Assembly: GCA_018389105.1 (NCBI GenBank)
Contig: JACATO010000311.1
Location: 1,049,501 to 1,113,500 of the forward strand
DNA: 64,000 nt
Source: Nautilus pompilius
Taxonomy: Eukaryota > Mollusca > Cephalopoda > Nautilida > Nautilidae
Direction: 5' to 3'
In this document: positions 1 through 12,234 of the stretch, piece after piece
How the letters are laid out: every line of letters begins with the position of its first letter
How positions within the stretch are numbered: the stretch's first letter is position 1
The notes under the pieces: model-generated
Databases searched by the model: none
Seen by the model: the letters and a program-made list of their open reading frames with translations, nothing else
What the model was told of the DNA's origin: nothing
Translations under genes and position numbers: made by a program

Positions 1-1497
1 CTCCTGTCAGAAAAGAAACCCTGCCTCCATTCTACCCAAGAGCAGCCGGTATGAGTCTTAGCCTGTGATGTGCTGGTGTTAGGGAATGTAAAGTACTAGA
101 CGTCTAGCGCGCTGAGGTTCCTAATTTCAAACAATTTTTTTTTTTTGGAATGATCCAACTAGCACAATGATAATAAATTCTTGCAATCCCAACTTATATT
201 TCTCTCAGTGCCCCCCTGCTTGAGAGGTCCGGAACTCGCGACCCCCCCCAGATTGGAATCTGATTGCGATTTCGCACAATCTGGTCCGAGTTAGGGGTTT
301 CACAAACTGCCGAAATTAATTCTGGGTCGGTTGCGCTCAGATAGTGAGATCCTTCAAAGACACACAGTTGGTTTAACGGTTGTCTCAAGATTTGCGACGC
401 CATTTTGCTGAGTTTTCCCATGAAATACGAGCCGGTCAAGGTCAACTGACAAAACTGTGCTACACAGTTCACCAGCCTCGTTTGCGCCTGTCTATTTCCA
501 GCCCGTAGCCAGGGGTACATACACCCCCCCACCAAGAGATAAGGAGTTAGGGGGCAGCACTTGAGCCAATAAAATGGTCGTGCGAGGCAGGAAGCCTCGG
601 TTCGACAAAGGCCGAGCAGACTGCAAATAGGTATAGTAAACTCTCTTGATTAATAGAAACTAAAATTGTATTAGAATATTAGGCGTATTACCTTAAAGTT
701 TGTTGTTTTTTTTAATTTAAAGAAAGGGCTGGTTCAATGTATGGAGAAATAATTTAAAAAGTCTTGATTATAAAAAACAAACATTGGAAGTATTAAACAA
801 GTTTATAAATTCGAAAAAAATATTTATCGCGCAACCACATGAAATTGCGATAGTATATAACCTATACATTTTATGCTTATATGTGAAATAGGATGTCTGA
901 ATTTTTAAATATTATTAATGATATAGAATGATGAGTTAAAATATGACCAGTTGCTCTGGTGGCACGTGATCTATATCAGCACAATGGCGTTACGGCGGCA
1001 TCGTCCCGCCCACCACGTGAGATGTGTAAGCAAGCCGCGAGCTGTGAAAAGCTGTTCTGTTAAGCGAACTTCTCCCGGAGTCCAGATCAGCTGATCTGTC
1101 AGTAAACCGAGTTGTGCTACCAGGAAAATCGTCGGCAGTTCCGGGTTTTATTTCGGGCCCCTGAAATATTCCGCCCGGGAGAGGGGATTGGTTCGCATTC
1201 TTTTCTCTCCCTGTACATTGGTCGTTCAGGTCCCTGGTGACCGCGGACAGTTCGTGCGAGATGTGAGAGACTGCTTCGGGGCCGTGTTTGCCTGCTGGAC
1301 TTCGTGTGAGAGAAGCGCGACTGTTCAGCGACAGACGGAGCCACTGGGCAGAGTTACAGGTGATGGGGCTGGTGGCACTTTAGTTAGCAAATGGAACCCT
1401 TGCATACTGCCTTCCCTCCACACCGCTACCTATGCCGCTGGCCAGAAAACGGCATTAAATACAGGTAAATTGTCTCAGCTTTACAATTTCAAAAAGA
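1..1497. other. Unannotated non-coding stretch
   Basis: No gene could be supported. It is AT-rich between about 640 and 940 and more CpG-rich from about 960 to 1350. A 113-codon open frame on the minus strand (535 down to 194) contains a YPWL-type peptide but no recognisable domain; it is discussed in the findings. A plus-strand open frame running from 1188 to 1712 crosses a SINE-like repeat and is most likely chance. Confidence 0.5.
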
Positions 1498-1612
1498 AAT
1501 TATTATTATTATTATTCTCTCACCTCACACATGTGGGAAGAAGGGGTCCATTGCAACATACGACTCGAACCCTCAATGAAGGGTTAACAGCACGCGATAT
1601 GCTATCCCTTTA
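1498..1612 (-). repeat. tRNA-derived SINE-like element (tRNA-Asn-like head) with AAT tail
   Basis: Read on the minus strand, the unit starts with an A-box-like segment (1608-1593, GGGATAGCATATCGCG). It continues through an anticodon-like CTGTTAACC around 1591-1583, where GTT would be asparagine, and then a B-box GGGTTCGAGTC at 1572-1562. It ends in a short ATA/AAT run (about 1516-1498). A tRNA-like head, a short unrelated body and a simple-repeat tail are the usual architecture of short SINEs. The acceptor stem is not preserved, so it is not a functional tRNA gene. The assignment was made by eye and no second copy was found in the window. Confidence 0.45.
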
Positions 1613-2876
1613 TCTTCTTTACCCAATCTTCCTGTTTCTTCGTCATGCCTCTGTAGCTCTGACCCCAACTGGCATCACCTCCACCCTAACATCCAACTTT
1701 AGATCCTGGTAACTCATCATCTTTTCTTTGTAGTCTACAGAGTCGGATACGTTTATGTTTTTGCCGTCCTGCTGGTCTTCACGGACATTACGCCCGGTCT
1801 CTGGGTTTCTATCTGTTTTTCTGTCTTTGTGCCAAATGACGAAACCAAGATTCATCAGCGAACAGAACGGCCGTCAGAAATGCCATTAGGCCTGGTATCA
1901 TTTCTTGGGGCCATTTAAATCCACGCTTCACACCGGCTTCCTTAAGTACCGGTTTTCGCCTGGCCACAGCGCATGTTGTGACACATGCACATTGTTGGCG
2001 ACCTCTGAGAGCCTGTGGACCTCGCTTTTCGAATATTGGGTTCAGTGATGGCCGCCATGGCCAGCTGCTGTTTCAATTAACAACGGACTAAATGTTCCAT
2101 TCGCGAGCTCCAGGTTCCGCGCTATTTGCGCCCATGACTGCTCGCGCAACCTCGTCTAATGGGTAAGTTGTCACGAGCGCCAATTGTACGAGGAAGTTTA
2201 GCCATTCTACCAGCTCTATTGTCTTACGGAAACTGTCGTATACGGCTCGAGCGCACGGCTTTGTGGGTAACATTGTTTTATTGGGTGCTCAGTTTACTCT
2301 CCGTAGATTTCGATCGTCCCACGTACACGGGGTGACAGAACATTTGTGCACCATTCTTCGTCTTGTTCTCTATTTTGGTCTTAATTAGTCGACGGCCTAT
2401 TGCGTTCGTCTCTCTTCAAAACAGCAATCATGATATCGCACCTGTTCTTCCCTAACTCTGCCGCCATTCAGCCGTTAATTTCCTGCCGGTTTCATCTTTC
2501 TATCCAGTGCTCAGAATACAAACAACCAAACCTGAAGCTCATTTCTGCCTGACAGTAACCGGATTGACTTAATTACCAGCAGAAACTTGTCGACATGAGA
2601 TAGCAGCAGCAGGGTGTTCGGCTGGCTTGGCCAGGTTTGTGAGCTAGGAAAGGAAAGGCTGGAGTGCTAACTATCTAAGGTAGAGGATCCACTAAAGCGT
2701 CATCTTCTTAATTAGGCGCGGTTATCGTCTTATAGTTAGTCTATGAATCTGAATGTTTAGACCATTGAATGGCTTGATCTCAGCCTGAAAATTAAGATAA
2801 GAGTAGTGGTGGACCAAGTTCTTCTACAAGTTCTATAAAGCAGAAACCAGTAGTTTGATCCCAAGCTGAAGCTGAA
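1613..2876. other. Unannotated non-coding stretch
   Basis: No gene, RNA or repeat recognised. Only short open frames occur (up to about 70 codons). Confidence 0.5.
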
Positions 2877-2907
<31 letters not shown>

Positions 2908-2950
2908 TGTGTGTGTGCGCGTGTGTGCGTGTGTGCGTGTGCGTGCGTGT
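2877..2950. repeat. TG/CG-interrupted dinucleotide microsatellite
   Basis: A run of TG units interrupted by GG and by several CG steps, with alternating purine-pyrimidine sequence over about 74 bp. Such tracts can adopt Z-DNA, but nothing else indicates a function. Confidence 0.95.
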
Positions 2951-5900
2951 TAAGCTTATTCTGCGAATTTTTGTATTTCATGCATTTTGGGAATTATTTT
3001 TTAAAATAGATCTGAAATATTTAATTCTGTGTAATTCATAAGCATCTATATTTGAGCTTTCCCAGTCGTCTGGATCCTGGGTAGGGCTCCCTTTCCGTAG
3101 TGGACAATGACGTGAGTAGATACCGATAAACGGAACTGATAGCCATGCGCGCTGTATCCATGGCAACCTCAGGCGATTAGCATTTATTTACTTACGCTTT
3201 ATCTCAGCCCATTCGCGAACGTCTGACGGCGGTCCTCTTATTGGAATAACACCTAACTCCTCTTCTTGAAAGGCGTCTTCCTGGAAGACAAAAGTCTTAG
3301 TCGTAATAGTTAAAACTCTAAAGGATGAAGACAAAATTAAGTCAATGGGATCCGTGCACCGCCCCTAAACAGACCAATTAATTATTCGATGCACAGCACC
3401 TACGGACAACGAAAAGCGGGCGGCCATACGGCGTATGGGCTGATCGGTCTTGGATCATCCAGTTATTCCACTACAGGTAAATAAATATCCCGGCTACCAC
3501 ATATTCTAGACTATGTGAGCTGTACACTTTCTTTACACTGGCGTACAACCGTAAACTGCGCATACGTCAGCCTTGAAGAATACATTTGTTTGTTTGTTTG
3601 GATACATTTTGAATGTGCATACATTTTATGGTAAAATCTATCGGTTAACTGGAGAATATACTAATAGCGCATGCGCCACTACAGTCTTTCTTCCCTTCTA
3701 CAGGTGTTCATAAAGTCTTCGCTACTTTGATAATCGTTGAACTGCATCAGACAGAAAACAGAATGCTCAACGGTGTCGAGCGGTACGGCGACGGCCCCTC
3801 TAAGTTCTATAGAGCCGCCACCTCTGTGATGCGGCGTCTGCTGGTGTTTTGAACACATTTTCTAGCTGTTTGGGGCACGGGTGCGACTGATAACCGCTCT
3901 GACGTCACGACCTCACCTTTACGATTCTCTAAAGCGCTGGAAAGGAAGAGTTCCGTCACGATCGGTACCTTGTCCGCCGGACCATCCATTTTCTGTTATT
4001 AACTGAACCTGTTGGCATTCTCCAAACTGGTGAGTTGTCAAAGGGCGAATTCTCGCTGTGGTGCGCCCCTAACGCTCGTTTTCGCCGCAGTAACCTGTCT
4101 CAGCTCAGCAAACCACAAGACGTAGTTAGCTTTCTTCTCGTTCGTCGCTATTTTGGCTTCACGAAAGTCTGAACAAGAAGACAGAGGTTGGTCAAACCGT
4201 CAAGCACTCGTCGTTCATTTGTTCCATCCTATGTGCCATATTCTTTATAAGTAACCTCTAAATGGGCTTTAAACACGCACAGAGTTTATTAAGAATATAA
4301 CGTCTTTTTATCTTAGTTTATTAAACTCCACAAATATTTTATTCGCCAGAAACGGACGACGGACAGACTAAGCCAAACGAATGCGATTCTTCTGCTGGGG
4401 TTGCCGCGCGAGAAGCGTTCGTGGCGTAGCCGATTGATTGTCCGGGCGGCCATGCTAAGCTTCGCCAGACCGAGGCTGTTCTCCTTCGGGAGATCAATCG
4501 TTCGGCACGTCTTTACCAGTTTCAGAGAAAACCGGGATTTACCTAGCGCGATGTCTCGACAGAAACGAATTGACGTCGGCTTCCCGCTAACCGATTTAAA
4601 GCTGTGTTTACCGCTGGTTAGCTTCATGTTAATCGTCGTTCGGTTGTCTGTGGAACGAATGGGCCAAATGGTTTTTATGGCTTTCGCCATCTTTGCTTTC
4701 ATCCCAGTCTGTCCAACTGGGCAGAAGGGGGGGGGTATTTCTTCTCATTCTCTCTTAAAAACATGTTTCTTATGCACATCGCCGGTTGTTTCCATTATCT
4801 TTACTGCTTTTTCATTGACAAGCATCTGCTTCCATCGTTCTGTCTTGTTCGCGGCGAGCCGACTGGATCTCCAGCCCACCCATCGCCCTGACTGACGCCT
4901 CCCGTTTTCTTTAGTCGGCCAAAGGAAAATAACCATCGCGGTTGGGGGATACCGAGCGGTAATGTGAATTTAATTAGATTATTCCATGTAGACTTGGGAA
5001 TAACAGAAGACCCCTACAGAAACCGCTGGCTATAGTATTAAATTGTTTCCCCGATATTTACGGGGTGCTGCTTGTCTGGTGGTGTTTATTATTACCAATG
5101 ATGTCGTGTTTTTCGACAAAGGAATATCTTTGCTTTCCTTGGGCTATGGAATATGGATACCATCATTTCTGATTTAGTTTCTCAGCAGCGGTGAATAGTT
5201 CGGTGGTGTACGAGATAATGTTCCCAAGATAATAAATACGTCTTTGGTACTTTTGAAATACTATTTAGCCATCAGATAATCATTATTCATCGCCGTTTGT
5301 ATCCATCCCACTCACGCTCTGCTGGTTTTACTTGTTGAATAAGCTAATTTAGTGCCCCTTTTCCCCCATGTATTACCAACATCTGAGAGCCGGGAATTTG
5401 CTTACATCTGATTGTGAAAATGCGAAGTTGCGTCGTTAGAGAAAACGGGAGAAGCGGCGGTTAGTCAGGTCGGGGCCTGGTGCCCTGTCTGTCGGCTTGA
5501 TTTTAACCCCATCACGACACCGAGCGATAGCGATCATCAGTCAGGCTTTGCATACTTATCGAAAAACACGACGCAAACTTTCGCCGAGCAGTCGGTGGTG
5601 GGGGGATGGCGAAGTTTCGCTGATCACCTGAAGACACGGAAAACGGGGTCTTCGAGGAACAGTCGCGGAGTTCGCTGCACCTACTGGTATTTCGGATCAC
5701 GGCTTCGAGGGTAAAAAGGGGAGGTGCATAAAAATTATCAGGGCGATTTCAACCGGAATATTTGTGAAGAAACAGTGTATTATTGATATGGTGTCTGATT
5801 TCCTCCGGATGATGTACACCAACCTATAAAATCCCGACAGGGGTGGGCAGCAAGCACTCAAACACTACACTTAGCACCCACAATGCACCGCTCCCACAGA

Positions 5901-8635
5901 TCTCGAGTAATGGAGTACTACGACATATGGAAAGGCTGCATAGAAAGTATGGCATTACACCGTATAAGATATGAAGTATTGATGAAGGCGGAACAAATGC
6001 AGCAATACAGAAGCTGCTCAAAGTCCTTTCCTATAAAGGAAGATCGTGAAACTGGATGGTGAACGAGTGAGGTGAGAAAAAGAAAGGTGAAAAGTGTAAC
6101 AGACGTAGAAGTGCAACCGGAAACCACCTTGTACCTGTTCTCGTATTTCCACGGAAGAAACTTAATCCAGATCTCATGGCGGCCCCCTCCCGTGACACCT
6201 GTGGGGTGCTTCGTTGTTCAAACGTATGAAAACTTATTGCAATTTGGTTGAACGTTTGATGTTGTTGAGCGGTTGAAGGCTGTAACTGGCCGCCGATTTT
6301 GTAAGTTTGCCCTTTGACTCCGTACCAGCGACTTTACCCACCGATCGTCGTTCAGTTGACGGAAGTGGAGGATAAACGTTTTTGAAGGCTCGCAACAAAC
6401 ACAGCGAAAGGCGCCGAACGCTCGATTCTACCTACGGTCCTCGCCCGCCTCACAGGTAAAAACACGATTTAAAAAAAAACCAGCGCAAGACGAAAATTAC
6501 TCAGAAACCCATCAAACAACACTTTCGATGGTCGGAGGCAACTGTTGTGGTGCTCGCGATGTGGACTGGCTTTCGCTTTCTTTGGGCTAATGGAACAACG
6601 TCCGTCATTGGCTGCCTTGTGCTTCACGTGCTCTTCATGCAGAGGACGAACGTCACCAGGCGCTCACATTCGTCGTTCACAAGTCAGTGACTCGGCTGTT
6701 TTCATGTAATAAAAATATCGTCAGCCCTTAGAGCCAATTTCGCTAAAACTTCTTATTTCTTATGGTTAAAAAAAAAGCAAACCTGAAGAACAATTAAATT
6801 TTAATGATTTTTATTATTAACAATTAACGATGAAAGTAATTTAAAGCCTTCATTTTTAAGGTCCCGGTTTAGGTGGCGCAACCGCTGAAGACTCTGGGGT
6901 CCATCGCACCTCTTGTGTGGCACCTGACTGTTGCATGGGCCTGAGAGGAGAACCCGTCGCTGGCGTCTACTCAGCGCTTAGAACATCTCATGGCTATTTA
7001 ATCGGCTGGCGCCAGTTCACATCCAGAGTAAAGTGAAAGTTTGGCCTGTGGCAGATAACTAAGAACCCTGAGTATAACCGTTAGCCTCCCACCACTTGTC
7101 TATTTTGAGAGGAGGTACTTATCGACAAGAGCGCGATATCTTCCACGTGCCAATGCATTAATATGGGGAAATGTGATTAACTATTTGCATATAACTCGCA
7201 AAAACTTCAACAGCAATAAACCTATCCAGAAAACTGATTGGTCACACGAGACTGATAAAAGTTGACGACGAGATGATTCAGTCGTTCAGAAAAGAAGAAA
7301 CAGAGAGAGAAGTGGTACCGGGTCATAGTGAAAATTTCTACTGAGATAAACAACGAAAATGTGTAAAAGGGTTGAGACTGGAACCTCGCCGGCCGACGAC
7401 CAACTGTTTGTTATTCACCACTTCGACCCCTACGGTTCACCGCGATCGCGATCTGCGGCGAGCCGTTCTCCACGGAACGACTCCCTAGCGGCACTCATAG
7501 GGCCTGAGGGCAAAACCTATAAACCACTTTTAAAATTGAAAGTAAACAGGAAGTAGAATTTAAAAGTCAGATCTGAGCGAGCGTACGCGGGTAATTCGGA
7601 AATGCTTTGCTAAAGGTTACTGCCATAGTAATAATTCGAGGGAAACGTCAGCACTTTGTCGACACGTGATCGTGCTTTTCTTTTTTGTTGTTGACTTTAA
7701 TCTCTCACCCATACTGTTCTATAACTGTCCCTCTCTTTCCAACGTTAGGCCTGTGCTGAGATACGTCACCCGCCCGCCATCTCTTTGTACTTTTTTCTTA
7801 ATGGCGGTTACCGCGTACATTTTGTTATCGGGAGATCGATCCTTTCGTTAAGCCTCGCATTTTTGGCGTTTCCTCTGCTGTCTTCTCGGCCGATCCAATC
7901 TGGAGGATGTGAAAATGTTAAAACGAGCAATCGCTTCCGGGTTCTGCTGCAAGATTGAAACACTAGCAAGAACTTCCGGTTTCTTCCTACCGATTCGTCT
8001 GTATCTTTTTAGAGGTGCTTCATCAAAATCAGCACTTGGCGTCAGCGTGCTCCTCTTGTCTGCATCATCAAGTCCTGTTCCACCTTCCCCGCCCAAGAAT
8101 TTCAATACCATACTCACCGACGATGCTATCGAACTGCTCTCAGACAGTCTCCGCAAAAGAACCAGCAGTAAATAAAAGATACAGGTGAGCAGAATCTACC
8201 TTTGCACGACATTTAGCTATGGTGATATTCACTACCCAACTCATGTTCTCTTCTGTCTGGATCTTAATGTCCTCGCCAATCCGGTGGTAGAGCCGTCATC
8301 GGGACCAATCGTCCAGGACCCTCTTTTACAGGCCGTCTCACCTGGCGTTCAGATTTAAGAGCAGTTTTTTTACTATTTAGCGGGATTGGTCAGGACCAGC
8401 ACTCGCCAGTCTGGATACATTTCTACAATCTGTCGTTGTTTAGAGCGAGTAGACAAAGAAGGACGCATCAGAAAAGTTCAATGAGCGTCTCTCGTGCGAG
8501 TGAAGAACGAAGGACATGGTTATTGCGGCCGATTACTCAGCAGGCGCGTTTACTTGCATGACGATAGATGGCGTGTGTGTCGAAAGCCAGGGCTATACAA
8601 ACCAGGAACTCTGGGGTGAAGTCGGACGCGTGTCA
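2951..8635. other. Long unannotated stretch without recognisable genes
   Basis: About 5.7 kb was scanned on both strands. The longest open frames (164 codons plus at 4401-4895, 129 codons minus at 4313-4702, about 100 codons on both strands near 7848-8175) overlap each other antisense, match no family I recognise and lack convincing splice context. A nine-base G run sits at 4727-4735. Nothing else stands out. Confidence 0.5.
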
Positions 8636-9040
8636 CAGTTTGAGCGAAGTGCAGCCATCCGGTATTTCGCAAAAGCTGGCAAATCTGCCACAGACACAAT
8701 GTAGGTGTTGAGTGCAGCTTGAGTAAGCGACGACTTGACAGACTTAGAAACGTTAAAGCGGCTGCGAATAACGACCCAGCAGTTTTGAACCGCATCATCG
8801 GTGGACGAAAGATTGGGTTTACCTGTACGACCGCCAGATCTGTGCGAAACTCACATACTACACTGACCCCGATCTCCTGGTGAGCGGGAGTTTGATCCCC
8901 AAGGAAATAGAGACATTGCTGCTCTCTCAAGAACGTTCTCATTCATTTCATCAATGCTGTAAGACGCAAATATCATGATCTATTCAAGGAGCGAAGGTGG
9001 GTCTTTCAACACAACAATGCGCCATTCGCGCATCACTGTA
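8636..9040 (+). pseudogene. Mariner-like transposase relic
   Basis: A decayed copy of a mariner-family transposase, the enzyme that cuts and pastes mariner elements at TA sites. Three pieces appear in the expected order but in different frames. First is an N-terminal helix-turn-helix-like peptide IRYFAKAGKSATDTM (8653-8701), then a stop. Next is a PGEREFDPQG piece around 8876-8905 that corresponds to the usual EF-PPG segment. Last is a 26-codon piece at 8959-9036 starting VRRK and containing WVFQHNNAP, which matches the second catalytic aspartate region (usually HDNAP); here the aspartate position reads N. Stops and frameshifts between pieces, internal loss of sequence and the lost acidic residue make it non-functional. 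No terminal inverted repeats were found. The mariner rather than Tc1 assignment rests on the VRRK...W-FQHNNAP layout. Confidence 0.6.
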
Positions 9041-9689
9041 ATCTTCTTTAATTTTTTAGGTTATCCGCAACTTGTCTAGAATTGTCAAAATTTTTCGCGT
9101 TTGTTTCAAATGACATAGGAAAACGTCGTTGAGACTATAGCTCTACCTTAACCCTTAGCGTCACAGAAAGAGAGATGGTGCCCCCTTTTTACTCTTTACA
9201 CGAAAACTATGCAGTCTGCGTGACAGTCACACAGTAGAACGAAGCTTGAAGTGGCCGTGCTGAACTACTCCATTCTTGGTTGTTAATTTCTTCCATGCTC
9301 GTCTCGTGCGCACCTAAACTTATTATTTACATATTTATTTGCCTATTTATTGATGTCACAGCTTTAATAATTGTTTCAAAAACTGAAAATTCCGTGATGC
9401 ACATTTTATGCATTAAAAAGTGTATGTAAATAAAAAATAACTACATAAAATGATTACTTTGTGATTTAAATTACCAAACAGGAAAAATTAATACAAAACA
9501 TAACTAGGTCAATAATCTACTTGTAGGCCAGATTTTAAAAGCTCGTGGCTGGTTTTCCATGGCTGGATTTTTACCTTAACAACGAAAATCTGACTAAAGA
9601 TCCTTAAAACAGGCAACCGATAGAAAGCGAGGTCGAAACCATCGGCATTTCTGACATTTTGCTTTACTTTTTAAATGGTTTCAGGAGGC
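9041..9689. other. AT-rich unannotated stretch
   Basis: AT-rich sequence, especially 9310-9540, with several short T and A runs. No gene or repeat recognised. Confidence 0.5.
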
Positions 9690-9905
9690 GCTGTAGTCCG
9701 GCGGCGAATCAGCTCACTGGACCGCCAAGGTCGGGTCACGGTGCGAGTCCCGGTCGGTGCGGCCTCGGCCTCGGTCTGGCGGTACTCCGTAGCCTGGCTT
9801 CTTTTCGTTCCTTTTCTAACCAGCCACCTGCCCGCCCCCTCTCCCCTCGCGTGGCGTGGGCTTCCTCCAACACCCGCTAGCGATTTTCCGGGTGCTTGGT
9901 CACCC
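9690..9905 (+). repeat. tRNA-derived SINE-like element, copy 1 of a pair
   Basis: A CpG-rich unit with an A-box-like CAGCTCACTGG at about 9709 and a B-box-like GGTGCGAGTCCC at about 9739, some 30 bases apart as in tRNA promoters. Head and body align with the unit at 22535-22712: the CCAAGG...GGGTCA...CGAGTCC head pairs with CCATGG...GGGTCA...CGAATCC there, and a downstream CTTCCTCCAACACC...GATTTTCCGGGTGCTTGG body segment pairs with its counterpart. Two copies sharing head and body argue for a dispersed SINE family rather than a chance match. The overlapping open frames here are shadows of the repeat. Confidence 0.55.
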
Positions 9906-12105
9906 TGACAGATGGCCCCGCAGCTCTCTTTTGGGAGACGTCCTCAGCCTTGATATCAGCGCAGAAGTCCAAAACAACAACAGAAAGGAATCTGTTTATA
10001 TCTCTGATGGTTTCACTCTGTACTTTGACACCGGAACCCTTAGCCGCTCTCGGGGTCGGTAATTTTCCGCGAGTCTGGCTGAATAAAAATCTTCTAATTC
10101 GTTGATCAACTGTTGCATCAGATATTTTCCTTTTCCAATTTTGCTCCGTGACCTTTCACAATCTCGTGTATTTCAATTCACAATCGCAATTAATTATAGC
10201 TACATGCGGCGATAACGTGCGCGATTATTCCCCGCTAAGCTGGTCATCAATCAAGACGTAGTTATGCCCCTTTCGTCAGAAAATTATTATCTAAATATAC
10301 TGTTTAAAATTCAACATCTTTGCGATGACAGTCTATGGGTGAGGAAAATAGCTTTCAACATCAGAAAGGTTACTTTCAATTCTCGGCAGTTTTAATTGTA
10401 CAGAAAACCCGAATATGTTTGAGAGAAGTAGTAAAACAAACAAAATAAAGCGAGCAATTCCTGCCATTTAACTACGGTAAATTAATGGGGGAAAAAAACT
10501 TTACTAACCGCCTGGAGGCCTTTGTGCAAAAGAATCTGGAGTAACTTGTTGTAGTAGTGTGGCTAAACTATGGACAGATGACCCTTCTTACCAGCCCAGC
10601 ACAGAAATGGTGGAGTTGGCGTTGAGAAATATTGCCAGAGAGGCGCAAGACGACTGACTGGGCCTGTTTACAGCCGCTAAGAATGCGGCGTGCTGACGGT
10701 CAGACCGCAGGTGACAGCCCTCACTTTCCGGAAAAAACGTAGTAATTGTTAAAAAGAAAAAAAAAACATGTCTAGAGGTTGGAGCGTCCTGGTGTGTGCA
10801 GGGATCAATTACAACACGGTGACGCAGCGATATGAGATTTTGCTCTCACGCTATGCAAGATATTAAAACAGGATCCTACCAAACATATCTTCTTTTTTTC
10901 CCCCTCAGCAGTAATCAAGTAATTCCTTGACGACCAGCAGATTTGCGCCAGTAGACGACCAGCTGAAAGATGAGAGAGATAGACCTGTACAACGATCTAA
11001 CAAAACAAAACAAAAAATCTCTAAAGAAAATATATTTCCTTAATCTTTAGAACGGGCGCCATACAGCGTCACGTGAACAGGTGCTCTGCCAAAAATGAAG
11101 GCCGGCGGGCTTGTCTATCAGCTGATGATGGAACTGTACGACGTCACGTTCTTATCCGGGCAACCAAAGCATCTTTTGTGTTTTTTTTTTCAGGAAAGAT
11201 AATTTTTTTAAGTTTAAAACTTCAGGGTCAACATCGATTTGTCAATAAACCGAACATGGAAACGACTCGTGTGGGAGATACAGCCGGGCACTCAAGATCG
11301 ACCCACGTCACTCATTGATGCGCTCAACTCGTTTGGCTCTGAACATAAACATTTTGTCGCGTAAAATGAACTTTAAATCCACCAAGAAACATCTTTATAG
11401 AAGACAACATAAACAAAGAAGCAAAATTGAGGTTGTGATTAAAAATAGAATAGAAAATTATTTGAAAAAAAAGGAAAAACCTAAAACCGAAATATGCATG
11501 CGAGCCTCGTGGGTGTAGGTTTTATCATCTGCGGCGCATGAGCACCCAGCCACCCTTCATATCTGATTACTCGGCACAGGCTGAGCCATCAGTATCATCC
11601 TCATTAATACAGCCTCACGTGTTTTCCATTACGAGTGTGTAGGCTGGATATATAGCCGGTTCGACACAAATACTAATAAAGTGCCGTGTATTACACACTA
11701 TCCTGTATACTAAACGCCTCAATTCTGATCCTTAAACCCCCACAAAAGCGTATAATTTCCATTATAATACACAGGTAAATTTAGCTCATATTTCGGGCGC
11801 CGTCAGATTGGGCCAACCTGAAGGAGAACAGGTGTTATACAACAGACAAATAGCCATCTTCAACTTAAAATCAACTGAGAAATTACGACATCTTTCCTTT
11901 AGTGAAGCCATCCGGAATAAACTAAGTGTGGAGCTATTTTATGGGATGTAGGAATAGTTTCACAAAAATCCCGAAGATTCACTCACTTAGCTGCAGTAGT
12001 GACATGGTAAACCAATTCACTGGAATAAACAAATCAGGTTTTCATGAATACCTTGCGTATTATGCCATGGCATTCAAAGGTCTTTGCAAAAAAATTCCAT
12101 TTCAA
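9906..12105. other. Unannotated non-coding stretch
   Basis: No gene supported. Short open frames at 11073-11318 and 11315-11518 match no known protein and run through A-rich sequence. A small region at 10540-10720 looks less AT-rich than its surroundings but carries no recognisable feature. Confidence 0.5.
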
Positions 12106-12144
12106 TTACTATGCCACCTCGCCCACTACACAATGGCATAGTAA
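12106..12144. repeat. Perfect 11-bp inverted repeat (hairpin)
   Basis: TTACTATGCCA at 12106-12116 is the exact reverse complement of TGGCATAGTAA at 12134-12144, with a 17-base loop. A related palindrome (ATGCCATGGCAT) lies about 45 bp upstream. It could be a MITE end or a chance stem; no T tract or RNA gene context points to a transcript. Confidence 0.85.
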
Positions 12145-12234
12145 CCGAGGTATTATGGTAACATGTATATAAACTCTGCAGGAGATAATCTTCATTCAGT
12201 CCCTCTTTCTACGTACTGTTACCACAACCAGGCT

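Noticed and set aside
1188-1712. 174-codon plus-strand open frame
   Set aside because: It begins at a TTG, crosses the tRNA-headed SINE-like unit antisense, and shows no domain.
2877-2950. Histidine/threonine-rich protein from the TG repeat
   Set aside because: A microsatellite translation.
4313-4895. Overlapping 164-codon plus and 129-codon minus open frames
   Set aside because: Antisense to each other with no homology recognised and no start or splice context; likely chance in a balanced-composition region.
10816-10832. 15-base exact match (ACGGTGACGCAGCGA) with about 21780
   Set aside because: A few such matches are expected by chance in 64 kb and the flanks differ.
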